From positions 10,700,746 through 10,764,745 of the forward strand of contig NC_021686.1 of the NCBI RefSeq assembly GCF_000247815.1: a stretch of 64,000 bases of DNA, written 5' to 3'. A program made the position numbers and the translations under genes. Under the pieces are notes generated by a model. It did no database searches, was not told where the DNA came from, and saw nothing but the letters and a program-made list of their open reading frames with translations. This DNA is from Ficedula albicollis (Eukaryota; Chordata; Aves; Passeriformes; Muscicapidae). Below, piece by piece: positions 1-11,658 of the stretch (position 1 is the first letter of the stretch; the number at the start of each line of letters is the position of its first letter).

Positions 1-47
1 GGCGCCGCACGTCACGATGCGGTCGCTTTTGGGAGCCCAGTCAATTC
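1..47 (-). CDS. ARPC1A: ARPC1A coding exon 3, 5' part (cut by window edge)
   Basis: The minus strand reads TTGCAG then G-IDWAPKSDRIVTCGA. This is the WD40 blade sequence that follows GHITG in the Arp2/3 subunit ARPC1A. The acceptor is the CAG complementary to 48-50. The phase fits the preceding exon: one base is carried over to make the Gly codon. The exon runs off the left edge, so the remaining WD repeats are not in this window. Confidence 0.9.
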
Positions 48-127
48 CTGCAAGTGAAGAGGTCACAGGAATTCATTTCCCCCTCATGCTCTTTGCTTTA
101 CAAGGCAAAACAGATCACCTCACAGGA

Positions 128-390
128 TCTCAGAATGGTTGGGGGTGGAAAGGACCTTAGAGATCATCCAGTTCCAACTCTGCCAACTCTCATTCAGTAT
201 CCCAGGTTGCTCCAAGCCCTGTCCAAACTGGCCTTGGACACTTCCAGGGATCCTGGGGCAGCCCAGGATCTAATCCAGGACCTCACCACCCTCACAAGGA
301 AGAATTTTGCCATATATCTAACCTAAATTTCCCCTCTCTCAGTCAGAAGCCATTCCTCCTTGCCCTGTCACTGCAGTTCCTGATGCACTG
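128..390 (-). repeat. CR1 LINE 3'-end fragment
   Basis: It shows the reverse complement of the avian CR1 3' region: a GGTTGGAAAGGACCTTAGAG-like block, then the 'ccaggttgctccaagccctgtccaa' module, the 'cttggacacttccagggatcc' module and 'aggaagaattt'. It lies in the ARPC1A intron between coding exons 2 and 3. Element limits are approximate. Confidence 0.85.
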
Positions 391-2455
391 ATCACTGAGA
401 CAGTTACTACTGTTGTCATTCTCCTTCATCTCATTCTCCAGGAGCTATTTCAAACTGTTAGGGATACTTGTATGTCCCTTTAGCTTTCATCAAAACTGCA
501 GATCCCAAATTCCCAGATGCCAGGGATTTGCTGGCTGAGGAAGCTCTGAGGGCAGGCCAACAGGTGGAGCTCTGCTGACCTGCCACGGCCTGTCCACCAG
601 CACCCTCCAAACCTCTGACTTCTGCAAGATCCCTCTCAACAGCTGAAACTCAGCAATCCTAAAACTGCACAACCTCTAACAACATTTTGTGCTTGCTGCC
701 AGACTGCAGCAGTGATCTAAAGTTTAGATAACAGGGTTTCTTCATTAGACATTATCAATTTTTATGTACTGACACAATCCTTATATTTTTTCCATGCCTA
801 TTTAACCTGTGCCACAAGAAAGGTTTACCAATTAAAAAAAAAAAAACAAATTCAAAGAAGAAAATAAAACCTTTGGTAAGGCTGCCATTGCTTCTTTCCC
901 CTCCTAGGCAATGGAAAGTCTTATGGGAACATTATTTTTCATCTTTTCTCTAGCATCCTTTGGGATGCAGTCGTTAACTCTCCTGCCACAAATTATGTCA
1001 GTGGTTTTCCATTATTACATTCAGTATTAAAAACATCTCTTGAGCTCACAAACTGAAAGTGGATAAAAGCTGTGGAAAGAATTTGCACTAATGTTATCAT
1101 ATTATTCACAAATTGTTTATTTCAAAATAGGCTTATGCTTAAAAAGTGAAGAGCTTGATAGTCTGAAACTACAGTTACAGGAGCTCCAGCATTGCCTTTG
1201 AAAGAGGGACCATCCTGCCTCTTTTTCCTTCTCCTGCCCACCACCTCCTCTCACCAGCCCCGGTGCTGCTCTGACTTATGTCAAGTTCAGATTTTTAGCT
1301 TAGCAGAAAACCAAGCCAAGAGAGTGAAGAAAGCTCTTCTTGTGAGTGAGTAGAGGCAGCTCACCACAAACCTGAGTCAAGAGAAGGACCTTGTCCCCTG
1401 TGATCAGGAGCTGACTCACTCTGTCAGGGGTTACAAGCAGTTTGATCAGTGGATCTCCTGTGTGTAACCACAGCTTAACTCCACTCTTTACAATCACTAC
1501 AGCACTTTGTATTCCAAAGGTACACACTGTGCAGGAAAGCAGGGAGAGTTCTTTTCCCAAGTCATGAATATTTGGCTTCTAACACTGACAGATACAAGTA
1601 AAATGTCTTGGGGGGACACAGTTCATTTGGAAATGCAGCCCAAGTGACTCTTCACAAAGAAGCAGATACAGTTGTGCTCCTGGACAGCAAGAATTGGAAA
1701 AATTGAATAAAGTTCCTGCAAAATGCTGTTGGACCAATACTTCTGCCCATTAGTGTGCTGAGAACAGAATGTGCTGCTTTGGGCAAGTGCTTGTATAAAT
1801 TATTTTCATTTCCTTAAGAGAATAAAGCCCTTTTAAAAATATCACCATGGAAAAAAACCTCCAGTGATATAAAAGACTGCCACAGGATAATCACATTTTT
1901 TAAAATAACACCCTGTGACTCAACGTGGTAGCTCTTCTTCATTTTCACTGGGGATGTACACATACTCTGGGCCTGAAATAAATATGCTCACTGATGGTCT
2001 AAGTCCAGGACTGACCACTTCAAATGTTTATATAGTCCCTAAAAAAGGGTATTTATTGTTGTTGGAAACTACAAAGCAATGCTACAGTCGTATACTTGAT
2101 GAAATTTTAGTACTTGCACTTGAAAGGGAGCAGCATGCATCACTGAGACACAGTCAGATTACTTCAGTAGACTGAGAATGTGTTCTCATTATGTCATTAG
2201 GGAAGAAAAATAAGCCATAGATAAGAACAAATGGCTCAGTAACTCCACTGAAATGTCTGGAAATAAGATAGAGCTTTTCTTCCTAACATTTACTGCATGC
2301 AGTTCAGAAAACTGCTGCAAGACTCTCTCTAAGTGGGAATGCCAACCTATAAAAAGATCTATTTACTCAACACTTGCAGATCTCCTGTTCAGAATCTCAA
2401 CTGGGGAAAACAGGAGGGGTTGGAAAACTTCATGTCTGGCTCAGGCCAATCTCAC

Positions 2456-2560
2456 CTGTAATGTGTCCATTGTGTTCCTTCAGCTCATGAGCCTTCACCC
2501 ACTGGTTCCCACTCTTCTTGTAGATGTGCACTTCATGGTTATTAGGGCTAATGGCAATTT
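2456..2560 (-). CDS. ARPC1A: ARPC1A coding exon 2
   Basis: The minus strand encodes [16 protein letters not shown] followed by [19 protein letters not shown] and a split Gly. This is the first WD40 blade of the 41-kDa Arp2/3 subunit, nearly identical to the mammalian protein as I remember it. The exon is flanked by CTTTCAAG (acceptor, complement of 2561-2568) and GTGAGA (donor, complement of 2450-2455). Its 105 bp keep phase with both neighbouring exons. ARPC1A belongs to the seven-subunit Arp2/3 complex, which nucleates branched actin in the cytoplasm. Confidence 0.95.
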
Positions 2561-2731
2561 CTTGAAAGAAGAAATAAAACAATCCAATTGTACAGAAGGG
2601 CTTTAATGGCAAATACTATATTAGGAAAGACTTTTCCAATCTAAAACCTCTATTCATAAATTTGAGAGCATTATATGGGCTTTGTAAATGAAGGGCCAAA
2701 ATTCCTGGAAAATCTCCAATAATCATGGACA

Positions 2732-2985
2732 GAGAATCATGGAATGGTTTGGGTTGGAAGGCATCTTTAAGATCATCCAGCTCCAACCCCCTGCCACGGG
2801 CAGGAACATCTTCCACTACCCCAGGGTGCTCCAAGCCTCATCCAACCTGGCCTTGGACACTTCCAGGGACCCAGGAGCAGCCACAGATCCTCTGGGAATT
2901 CTGGGCCAGGGCCTCCCCACCCTCACAGGGAAGAATTTCTCCCCAAAATCCCATCTAACCCTGCCCTCTGGCAGTTTGATATTGG
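2732..2985 (-). repeat. CR1 LINE 3'-end fragment
   Basis: A clear reverse-orientation CR1 3' end starts with 'gaatcatggaatggtttgg' and contains the 'cttccactaccccagggtgctcc' and 'tggacacttccagggaccc' modules and 'cacagggaagaatttc'. It lies in the ARPC1A intron between coding exons 1 and 2. Confidence 0.92.
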
Positions 2986-3298
2986 TACATATACTATGGT
3001 CATGAGAACTCTGCACAGGAACACAACAATCCACATTATATAGAAAACTTGGCTAAGAGGCAAAGCTTTGTGGAACACCAGGAAGACTCAATTACCTCCC
3101 ATGCCAGAGTTCCAGCAATAGGTTTAGAAAAGCTCAGATTTGGAAGACATAAGCAGAACATTTAAAAGGTAGAATTATGTATCTGATCACCCCTTCCCTA
3201 AACGTTACCCAGAACATCAAAAGATCAAAAACTGACAGCAGAAAGAAAACAGCAATTTAAAAAAAAGGAAAAAAAAAGAAAATTAACTTATTACTTAC

Positions 3299-3376
3299 GG
3301 GTACGGTCTCTGTTCCAGGCATGGCAGGTGATTGGCTCCAGCAGGAACTGATGCAGAGACATTCCGAGTTAGATTC
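3299..3376 (-). CDS. ARPC1A: ARPC1A first coding exon (start codon)
   Basis: The minus strand starts with ATG (complement of 3360-3362) and reads MSLHQFLLEPITCHAWNRDR then T, followed by a split codon at the donor CCC|GTAAGT. This is the exact N terminus expected of ARPC1A. The 3363-3376 part is 5' UTR, bounded by the acceptor ACATAG. The coding length (64 nt) leaves one base that joins AA of the next exon to make Gln. The gene is transcribed leftward, away from KPNA7. Confidence 0.95.
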
Positions 3377-4171
3377 CTATGTTGTAAAAAGTGAAAAGGC
3401 TGAAAAGCGTAAAATGGAAAACAAAATGCTTCAAAATGAGAGAATAAAGTTAAACCTCAACATTTACCGAGCATCTTTCAGCACAGTGTTACAATTTATT
3501 TACTGATCACAACTTAATAAATACAATTAATAAGTATGATAAGGCTGCTCAAGAGCTGCCTCTATCACACCCCCAGATATTTTCAGTAGGATGATGGATT
3601 TTCATTGTCCTGCTTATGTTAGCTAATAGCAATTGCCCTAAAAGCCAGACACACTTGCTTCTTTGTGTATCCTCACAGACAAGAGAGCAGGTCATCAAGA
3701 AATCTAATAAACCTATTAATTTTATTATGGAAATAGAGTAATTTAAAAAATAAATATCTAGGACAAAGCTCAGCGAACTGTTCTAAAGCCTGACTTTTAT
3801 CCAGGCTCACAGGCAGCACCACAACAAAATCTTTTTTTTAGGAAGCCAAACTGATGTGTAACTGTGATCTGCTAATATATTATTTGATAAAACCATTTTT
3901 ATGTACCCTAGGGAAAAATTACTAAGATTAGTAATTAACTAATTAGTAATTTCTTCAAATTAATTCTAGCATTGAACTGTTTGATAATCAGGCTTCTGCC
4001 CCATGAAACTCAAACATTAAACCAAGCTGAATCTTTGTAGTTTGTGAGTATTTTGTTTAAAAAAGGCTAAATACCTACTTTTCTCTTTTAACGTATGGCT
4101 GTTACAAGAGACAGTGCTGAAAATCTGCAATTGGAAGCAAATCCATCCACACACACAAAGTTGTTTAAAAT

Positions 4172-4370
4172 GTTTTTATTATATTATCTTCCATCCATTT
4201 ATGCTGCCTTTGGTTAACACAGGACATGGAATAGTATACTTCTGAAATTAAAATATTTTAGACATTGAATTATTCTAGATATCAAAATATTTTAAGTATT
4301 AAAACACAGTATTCTATGTACTGTATTAACCAGAGCAGCATAAATGGATGGAAGATAACACCATAAAAAC
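4172..4370. repeat. Long imperfect inverted repeat (MITE-like hairpin)
   Basis: 4184-4207 and 4335-4358 are perfect 24-nt reverse complements (core ATCTTCCATCCATTTATG). Complementarity continues imperfectly outward (TTTTTAT / ATAAAAA) and inward (an AAAATATTTTA block on each side). Nearly the whole ~200 bp can fold on itself around an AT-rich loop. This architecture is typical of a small non-autonomous DNA transposon, but no family was recognised and no clear target-site duplication was identified. Confidence 0.75.
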
Positions 4371-6361
4371 TCAAGGTCACCTGTAATAATAAAAATATGC
4401 ACAGTTCAATACATCCAACTTGGATTTGTCCATTCCTTTCATATATTCCACTAATTTTCAAAGCGATTTATCACTGCCTGATGGATCAAAGCATTTTTAC
4501 CCCCATATATCCATCTTAAAAGAACTATCTCCATGATGTCATTCCAAGACATCCACACCCATTCGAGCCTGGAATTACAACATACCCAAGTATGGCCATG
4601 TTAGCAGAGGGTGGAGACTTCAGGACAAGGTAGGAATTTGGAAGCAAACAGGAAATGAATGGCAATCCAACAGATACTCAGGAGTGAAAGAAGAATGAGT
4701 ATGCTCTTACAGAGCCTCAGGAATTACTATCACACCATCAGTTTAACAAATACCTTGAAAGTGCTGGATCTTGGGGCAGAGGTGAGATAGTATTTCATCA
4801 ATGCAAGTAACTGGAGAGGCTTCTTATTTTATTCAGTTCTTTGTTTAAGGAAATCAAGCACTGTTATTCTAAAAATATGCAAATTATGGGTGCATTTCAA
4901 ATGTACTTGAAGTACAAATTCTAGCAATAGTCCAGCTCACAATTATAACTAGCATGATTTTCACGGTTCTTACAAAAATCTACCAACCAAATTAAGTTTT
5001 AAATACACACAATCCGAGGCAAAGTAATTAATTATTTTTTGTTAATGTGAAAATGTTGCCATAATCTGGGTTACCTCTACCCTTGGACATCCATCATTTG
5101 AGATTCCACGTGTGAATATAAACAAAACACAACTGCAAAGTGCTTTTTCTAGGATCTTGCTTTAGCTCCTGCCAACATTCAGTAGCAGCACATTTCCATA
5201 TACAGAAAAAGTTCAAGAGCCGTTCCACCAACAAAGAATGCTCAGCCTTTGCTACACTTTCCAAAAGAAAATAAAAAAAAAATATACAGTCTCCTCTCCC
5301 CAAGGAATGCAGCTATTTTGAAATACCTTCTAATACAACTGTAGTATTTTATTCACAGATTGACATTACATATAAAATATGGGCCAACTCTACCTCCTAG
5401 TCCAGATATTTTCACTTAGTTGTTCCCAAAACCAACCCAAAGTTGTATGGTCCATTCCTTCCCATTGATTGAGTTACTTGAGCTCCATAACTGGCTACAA
5501 GTGACCTTTTTCCATTTTGGTTTGGTTACAAACCCATAAAATACAGCAATGATGACAACCTCAAAAAGCAGTGCTATTTCTGTCTCCTGATAGGTACAGT
5601 GATATTTTCTTTGGGAAGACAAATCTTAAAGAAGTTTTCAAGTTATATTTATTCTTTACTAATACACGGACAAAATCCAACTCATAAATCACTAGGGAAA
5701 AAGCTGCTGGCTTATAATGATTTTTGACAAATTAATAACCTCAATGCCTTCCTGTCATCCACATGGGGAAGATGCCGCTATGACTTTGTTACCAAGTATT
5801 TAATGCAGCTCTCTCTGAGATTTATTTCAAAAGGAAAGCAACTGACTTTAAGTTTCAATACAATATTTTAAAACAGAGAAAAAAAAGGAAATCTTGCACC
5901 TTCGTAGAGTGGTTCTTTCAGTGTAAGGCCTGAAAGGATCGAGGTTGGGATGAACAGGACTCAGCTGCTGTCACCTCTCAGTGGGGTGAGAAATACCTGG
6001 TGAAAGCCCATCCCTGGACAAGCAACCAGCCGGGATACGGACTCAGAAGTGGAAATGGAATCTATGTGTGTGTGACGGCGAGAAAAGGATCTTTTGGATC
6101 CTTGTCTGATGTCGCAGCACCTACACCACTTCCAAACACCTGGAAGCGAACACCTGCGCTGAAGGACAAGCCTCCAGCACTGTCACTCCCTCCCGAGTCA
6201 CTCAACGCGGATTTCCCGGGGGGTGACTCCCCTGGGGCGCCTCCTGACACAAGACACCATTAACAGGATAAAGCCCCGGGATGGGTACGGATTGTGGGCT
6301 GCGGGCCTGCCAACACAGGGGCACGGCTGGAGGATACAGCGGGGGAAACTGGGGGGCAAGC

Positions 6362-6480
6362 GGGGGAAATGGGAGCACCTCCACAACCCCGCCTCTCCCG
6401 GCCCCTCAGGGCGAAGGCGTGGGGGAAATGGGAGCCCCTCCACACCCCCGCCTCTCCCGGCCCCTCAGGGCGAAGGCGTG
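6362..6480. repeat. 59-bp tandem duplication in ARPC1A intron 1
   Basis: Two adjacent copies begin with 'gggggaaatgggagc' at 6362 and 6421 and both end with 'cccctcagggcgaaggcgt'. A degraded third partial copy ('cccctcagggc') follows near 6521. The copies differ at only a few bases. Confidence 0.85.
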
Positions 6481-6621
6481 AGCGGCGCCCATCGCCTCAC
6501 CCTCAGCAGGGCGTCCCCAGCCCCTCAGGGCAGCGATGCTGCGGTGCCTCCACCCCGCCCTCCCCTCACAGCAGCGGGCCCACACCGCTCATTCCTCATG
6601 GCTGCCGCGGCCGGGACTCAC

Positions 6622-6672
6622 CTGAGGCGGCGGGGGCGGAGCGGGACTCGCGGACTCTGAGCAGTCAACGCG
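6622..6672 (-). other. ARPC1A: ARPC1A non-coding exon 1 (predicted)
   Basis: The minus strand reads GCGGACTCTGC-like 5' sequence ... CCGCCGCCTCAG then the consensus donor GTGAGTCC (complement of 6614-6621). It sits in the CpG island upstream of the ATG exon and on the same strand, as expected for a 5' UTR exon. The 5' limit is hidden by the adjoining C run. Confidence 0.6.
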
Positions 6673-7648
<976 letters not shown>

Positions 7649-7680
7649 CTCAGGCGGAGGGGGCGGCGCGGCGAGGAAAG

Positions 7681-8251
7681 AGCTTTAAGGTCCTAAAAAC
7701 GGGCTGTCCGTGCATTCGCTGTGCTGCTGTGAACCCTAAAGCGCGTCTTAAACGCCTCCAGTGTGAGTCCACCACTTAACTGGAGCTGTTCTAATATCTG
7801 ACCACCCAAACAATGAAAAAAAATTGTAACATCTAACCTGACTCTCCAGTGCCTCAAGGCCATTTCCTTCACTCCCCTCACTGCAGGCACAGTGGAAGAG
7901 GTTGAATCCCACCTCAATACACCCTCCTTTCAGATCTGCTATAATCAACCAGAGGACAAAGCAAGAAAAGCGGGGGAAAAAAGGAGGGTATTTCTCTCGG
8001 TCCGGTTGTTTCTTTGAGGAGAAAGAAACAAAGGTGTGATTATTAATTATTCCCACAGATGACTCCCAAAATACAGAGGTGCCACAGTGCTGGACACATA
8101 CATGAGATTGTCCCAAACAGTAACACTCATAACCCATGCTACAGAAAACACCACAGAGAATCTGTACTGCAAGTGGGGTATCAGCGGTGTAATGCAGACA
8201 AAATTCCACAAATATGAGAGCAAATAATTCCACACTGAGTCTCCTCAGGAC
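7681..8251. other. Intergenic, nothing recognised
   Basis: Beyond the CpG island remnant this stretch has short ORFs only, with no conserved motif, splice pattern or repeat family that I recognise. Confidence 0.5.
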
Positions 8252-8326
8252 TGACCAAACCCAGCTCCCTCAGCCATGGCTCATAAGATTTTCCAGACCA
8301 AAACTATTCCATGATTCTATGATTGA
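8252..8326 (+). repeat. CR1 LINE 3'-terminal fragment
   Basis: A degenerate 'agctccctcagcc...ctcataaga' block is followed by 'ttccatgattctatgat', the characteristic ATTCTATGAT-type 3' terminus of CR1 in forward orientation. Confidence 0.6.
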
Positions 8327-8604
8327 GGGCTGGAATATCAAAATAAGTTCATGAGCAATCATTTGCCCTACTCTTAATCCTCTTGAGGAATTGCCTCCTC
8401 CTTGGGGTTTCATGGTTTGTCTCCTTCAAACTTGTGTGATTTTGTGAGCTCAAGTACAACAACAATGAACAAAAAAGTCTGGGAGAATGGAGAGAGATAA
8501 GTGATTCCCAGATATACTGAGGAGCAATAGAGTAGTGAGTTTAATTTTGAGTCTGAGAGACAACAAACAATTTATAAGCATCTCAAAGGAAAAAAAAGAG
8601 AGGT

Positions 8605-9560
8605 GAATGCTGGCCAGTATGGCTTTGTCAGGAATGAATTGAGCCAATCTAATTTCCTCTTCTGGCAGCATAACAAGGATTGCAGATAAGGGCAAAGCAA
8701 TGTATGTCATATATCTTGATTTTTAGTAGAGTTTCTGACACTGGCTTGCAGGATATTCTAATAATAAACTGGGAAACCAGTCTAGATGATACTGCTCTAA
8801 AGGAGTTGCAAAACTGGTTGAGGGAAGAAGTACTTAATATCAGTGCTTGTACAGGGAATTACCTGTGCATTACTCATCTGTGATGCAATAATGCAATTAC
8901 TGCATCTGAAGCTGAGATAAGGTTCAGAATAAACGCAGTGGCAGAACCAGGATTCGAAATGGGAGCTCTGTGGTAAGAAATGGGATGTGGTTGAGCAGCA
9001 GGTGCACTGCTGTTCACTTCTACACCATCAGCTTCAGATTTACACCACTGGGAATAGAGCTGTGCTGCAGAGGAGGGTGGAGGGGCTGCTGAGAGTCAAA
9101 AGCTGAACAGAAACAAAAAATATCTTTTTGCAGATGAGGTAAACACCACACAGGCCCATGTGGGTAAGAAAATCCAAGTAACACACACGGAGGAATCCTA
9201 AAGTTACTTTAGAAGAGCATTAGAGTCCTGTGCACCAGAGAAATGTGGATGATTTGGAGAAAAAGGTGGCAATAATGATCAGGGTCTGTGAGCACATAAC
9301 TTCAGCTGAGCCTGTTGAGAGCACAGAAAACTGAGGGAAGATGTGCGTAGTCTTTGAATAGATGAAAGGCTGCTGCTCTGAGGAAAGGAACAACTTGTTC
9401 TCTTATGTCCACAGGGTAGGGCCAGAAGTCATAAGCTAAGATAACAACAAGGCAGATATGGGTAAAAGATTGCCAGCAGCTGCTGTGAAGTAGTGAAGCC
9501 CTGTGTTAGGAACTGATTTGGCAGGATGTAGGGCTGCTCTGAGAGGTGTTTAGGAATGGA
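8605..9560 (+). mobile_element. Ancient L3/CR1-type LINE, reverse transcriptase to 3' end, decayed
   Basis: 8620-8720 translates in pieces as GFVRNELSQSN and then DKGKAMYVIYLDF, matching the RT motif region GF-R---S--N ... DKGKA-DV-YLDFSKAFD of the CR1/L3 clade. This is followed by remnants like NKLGNQ and QNWL. Downstream (9230-9560) come 3' modules resembling L3: 'gaaaggaacaacttgttctc...gtccacagggtagg' and 'aaggcagatatgggta'. Frameshifts and stops show that it is long dead. Confidence 0.7.
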
Positions 9561-10166
9561 TCTGAAATATTTGTCAGGATGGCAGAAGTGCAATACAAGG
9601 TCTTGTGTTCAGGAAGGAGGTGAGAGTCCATGGCCTCTGTCAGTGGTCCTGTGGCTCTGTGGCTGTGAGATGTGTAATCAGTGCAGCCCTTACTGGTTTC
9701 ACAATAAAACTGCCTCAGCTGCAGGGATTAAAGACACACAACTAGGCCGAGTAGAGTTACGTAACAGCAACAAAATTACATTTTAAGTACGGTTTTATGT
9801 TTACAAAATGACTTTCACCAGATGGAGGGAGGGCATCTAAATGAGGAGCTCTGCAGAGGTTTTAAGCATTAAAAGCTAAGACCCTCTTTCCAGTGAAGCT
9901 TCCCCAAGAATTTTCCACCACTGCTCCTGCTCAAGTGCTGATACAATTGCACTGTACTAATCCAGGAATGATGCCGATGTTTTGGAGATTAAAGCCTCAC
10001 AAGCAAGGCTGAACTGATCTTAGTGAAAGTGGTTTAGATGCAATCTGACCCGAAGATATGAAAAAATATCTAAGCTGGGACATCCTCATTCAGCTACAGG
10101 GTAGCACCTAGTCAAAAAGTGATCTTCTGGAAGCAGGCTGTTAGATACACAAGCAGGTAATTGGTG
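9561..10166. other. Intergenic, nothing recognised
   Basis: No gene or repeat family was identified. Confidence 0.4.
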
Positions 10167-10912
10167 ATGAAGTCATGCTTTGAGTGCATTCTATGTGTGC
10201 ATTGCCACAGGAGCTATTTTTGCCTCTCAGCTCATTTGAATTTGCTCTTTCTGTGCTCTCTACTCTCCTGTAGCGATGCCTTTCATCTTGAGTTTGAGCA
10301 GAATACAGTGTTCTGCTTTCTCACTGTGAAAAATACAAGTTTTTCCCCATACAAGAAACCTAAATAAAGGCTATTAATGAGAGGAATTATTTGCATGACC
10401 TGGATCGTTGATTTGAAAAATCTTAAATCTCTGTTAGCACAGATCCTTCACATAGTGTTGGATGTGTTCCATCATTCCAGATATATCAGGGATCTGTTTT
10501 TTGCAAGGTTTTGAGTCTGACACACAGATATTTCTTTTGTCTACAAATTCTTTCACTTTTTCTATCTTCTCTTCTATTCTTTTAAGAAAAGATTTAGCCT
10601 TTACTGTGCATCCATTTGGGGAGTAGAAGGATTTTCCCTTTCTGTTTTACCATTAGTGAAAACATTGTACTATCCATTAGCTGTTCCAGGAGTACCTCTG
10701 TGCCTAGGGAGACTTGTGGAATATCTGTATTCCCTTTTGCATGAGTCAGCTGGTGTTGAGAACACACCTATGTTTTCCTCATCTCCATCCCACACCCTTT
10801 TCTGCTCTAATAAATTCATGGCAGGTGGATTCAAACACGCAAGCTCCAGCTTCCCTGAGCCACTGGCAGGGAGGAAGAGGATGGAGGCCTTGGGTAACCT
10901 CCCCAGGAAGCA
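10167..10912. repeat. 746-bp tandem duplication, copy 1
   Basis: The segment from 'atgaagtcatgctttgagtg' to 'ccccaggaagca' is repeated immediately downstream at +746 bp. I found one difference between copies: G at 10894 versus A at 11640. No gene was recognised in it. Confidence 0.95.
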
Positions 10913-11658
10913 ATGAAGTCATGCTTTGAGTGCATTCTATGTGTGCATTGCCACAGGAGCTATTTTTGCCTCTCAGCTCATTTGAATTTGCTCTTTCTGT
11001 GCTCTCTACTCTCCTGTAGCGATGCCTTTCATCTTGAGTTTGAGCAGAATACAGTGTTCTGCTTTCTCACTGTGAAAAATACAAGTTTTTCCCCATACAA
11101 GAAACCTAAATAAAGGCTATTAATGAGAGGAATTATTTGCATGACCTGGATCGTTGATTTGAAAAATCTTAAATCTCTGTTAGCACAGATCCTTCACATA
11201 GTGTTGGATGTGTTCCATCATTCCAGATATATCAGGGATCTGTTTTTTGCAAGGTTTTGAGTCTGACACACAGATATTTCTTTTGTCTACAAATTCTTTC
11301 ACTTTTTCTATCTTCTCTTCTATTCTTTTAAGAAAAGATTTAGCCTTTACTGTGCATCCATTTGGGGAGTAGAAGGATTTTCCCTTTCTGTTTTACCATT
11401 AGTGAAAACATTGTACTATCCATTAGCTGTTCCAGGAGTACCTCTGTGCCTAGGGAGACTTGTGGAATATCTGTATTCCCTTTTGCATGAGTCAGCTGGT
11501 GTTGAGAACACACCTATGTTTTCCTCATCTCCATCCCACACCCTTTTCTGCTCTAATAAATTCATGGCAGGTGGATTCAAACACGCAAGCTCCAGCTTCC
11601 CTGAGCCACTGGCAGGGAGGAAGAGGATGGAGGCCTTGGATAACCTCCCCAGGAAGCA
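10913..11658. repeat. 746-bp tandem duplication, copy 2
   Basis: This is the second, head-to-tail copy, essentially identical to 10167-10912. It abuts the first with no spacer, and the junction reads 'ccaggaagca|atgaagtcatg'. Unique sequence resumes at 11659. Confidence 0.95.

Larger units (their letters stand above)
3377..6621 (-). other. ARPC1A: ARPC1A intron 1
   Basis: This is non-coding, AT-rich DNA between the CpG-island exon and the ATG exon. It contains a ~200-bp hairpin-forming inverted repeat (4172-4370), described separately. Its promoter-proximal end is GC-rich, with a 59-bp tandem duplication. No conserved ORF was seen. Confidence 0.75.
6190..6672. promoter_or_regulatory. ARPC1A: CpG island / ARPC1A promoter region, left part
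   Basis: GC content and CpG density rise sharply here, e.g. 'gccgcggccgggactcacctgaggcggcgggggcggagc'. It includes a GGGGCGG Sp1-type box. It overlaps the non-coding ARPC1A exon. The island is interrupted by the C homopolymer that begins at 6673 and resumes briefly at 7648-7680, so the core promoter may be missing or misassembled. Confidence 0.75.
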
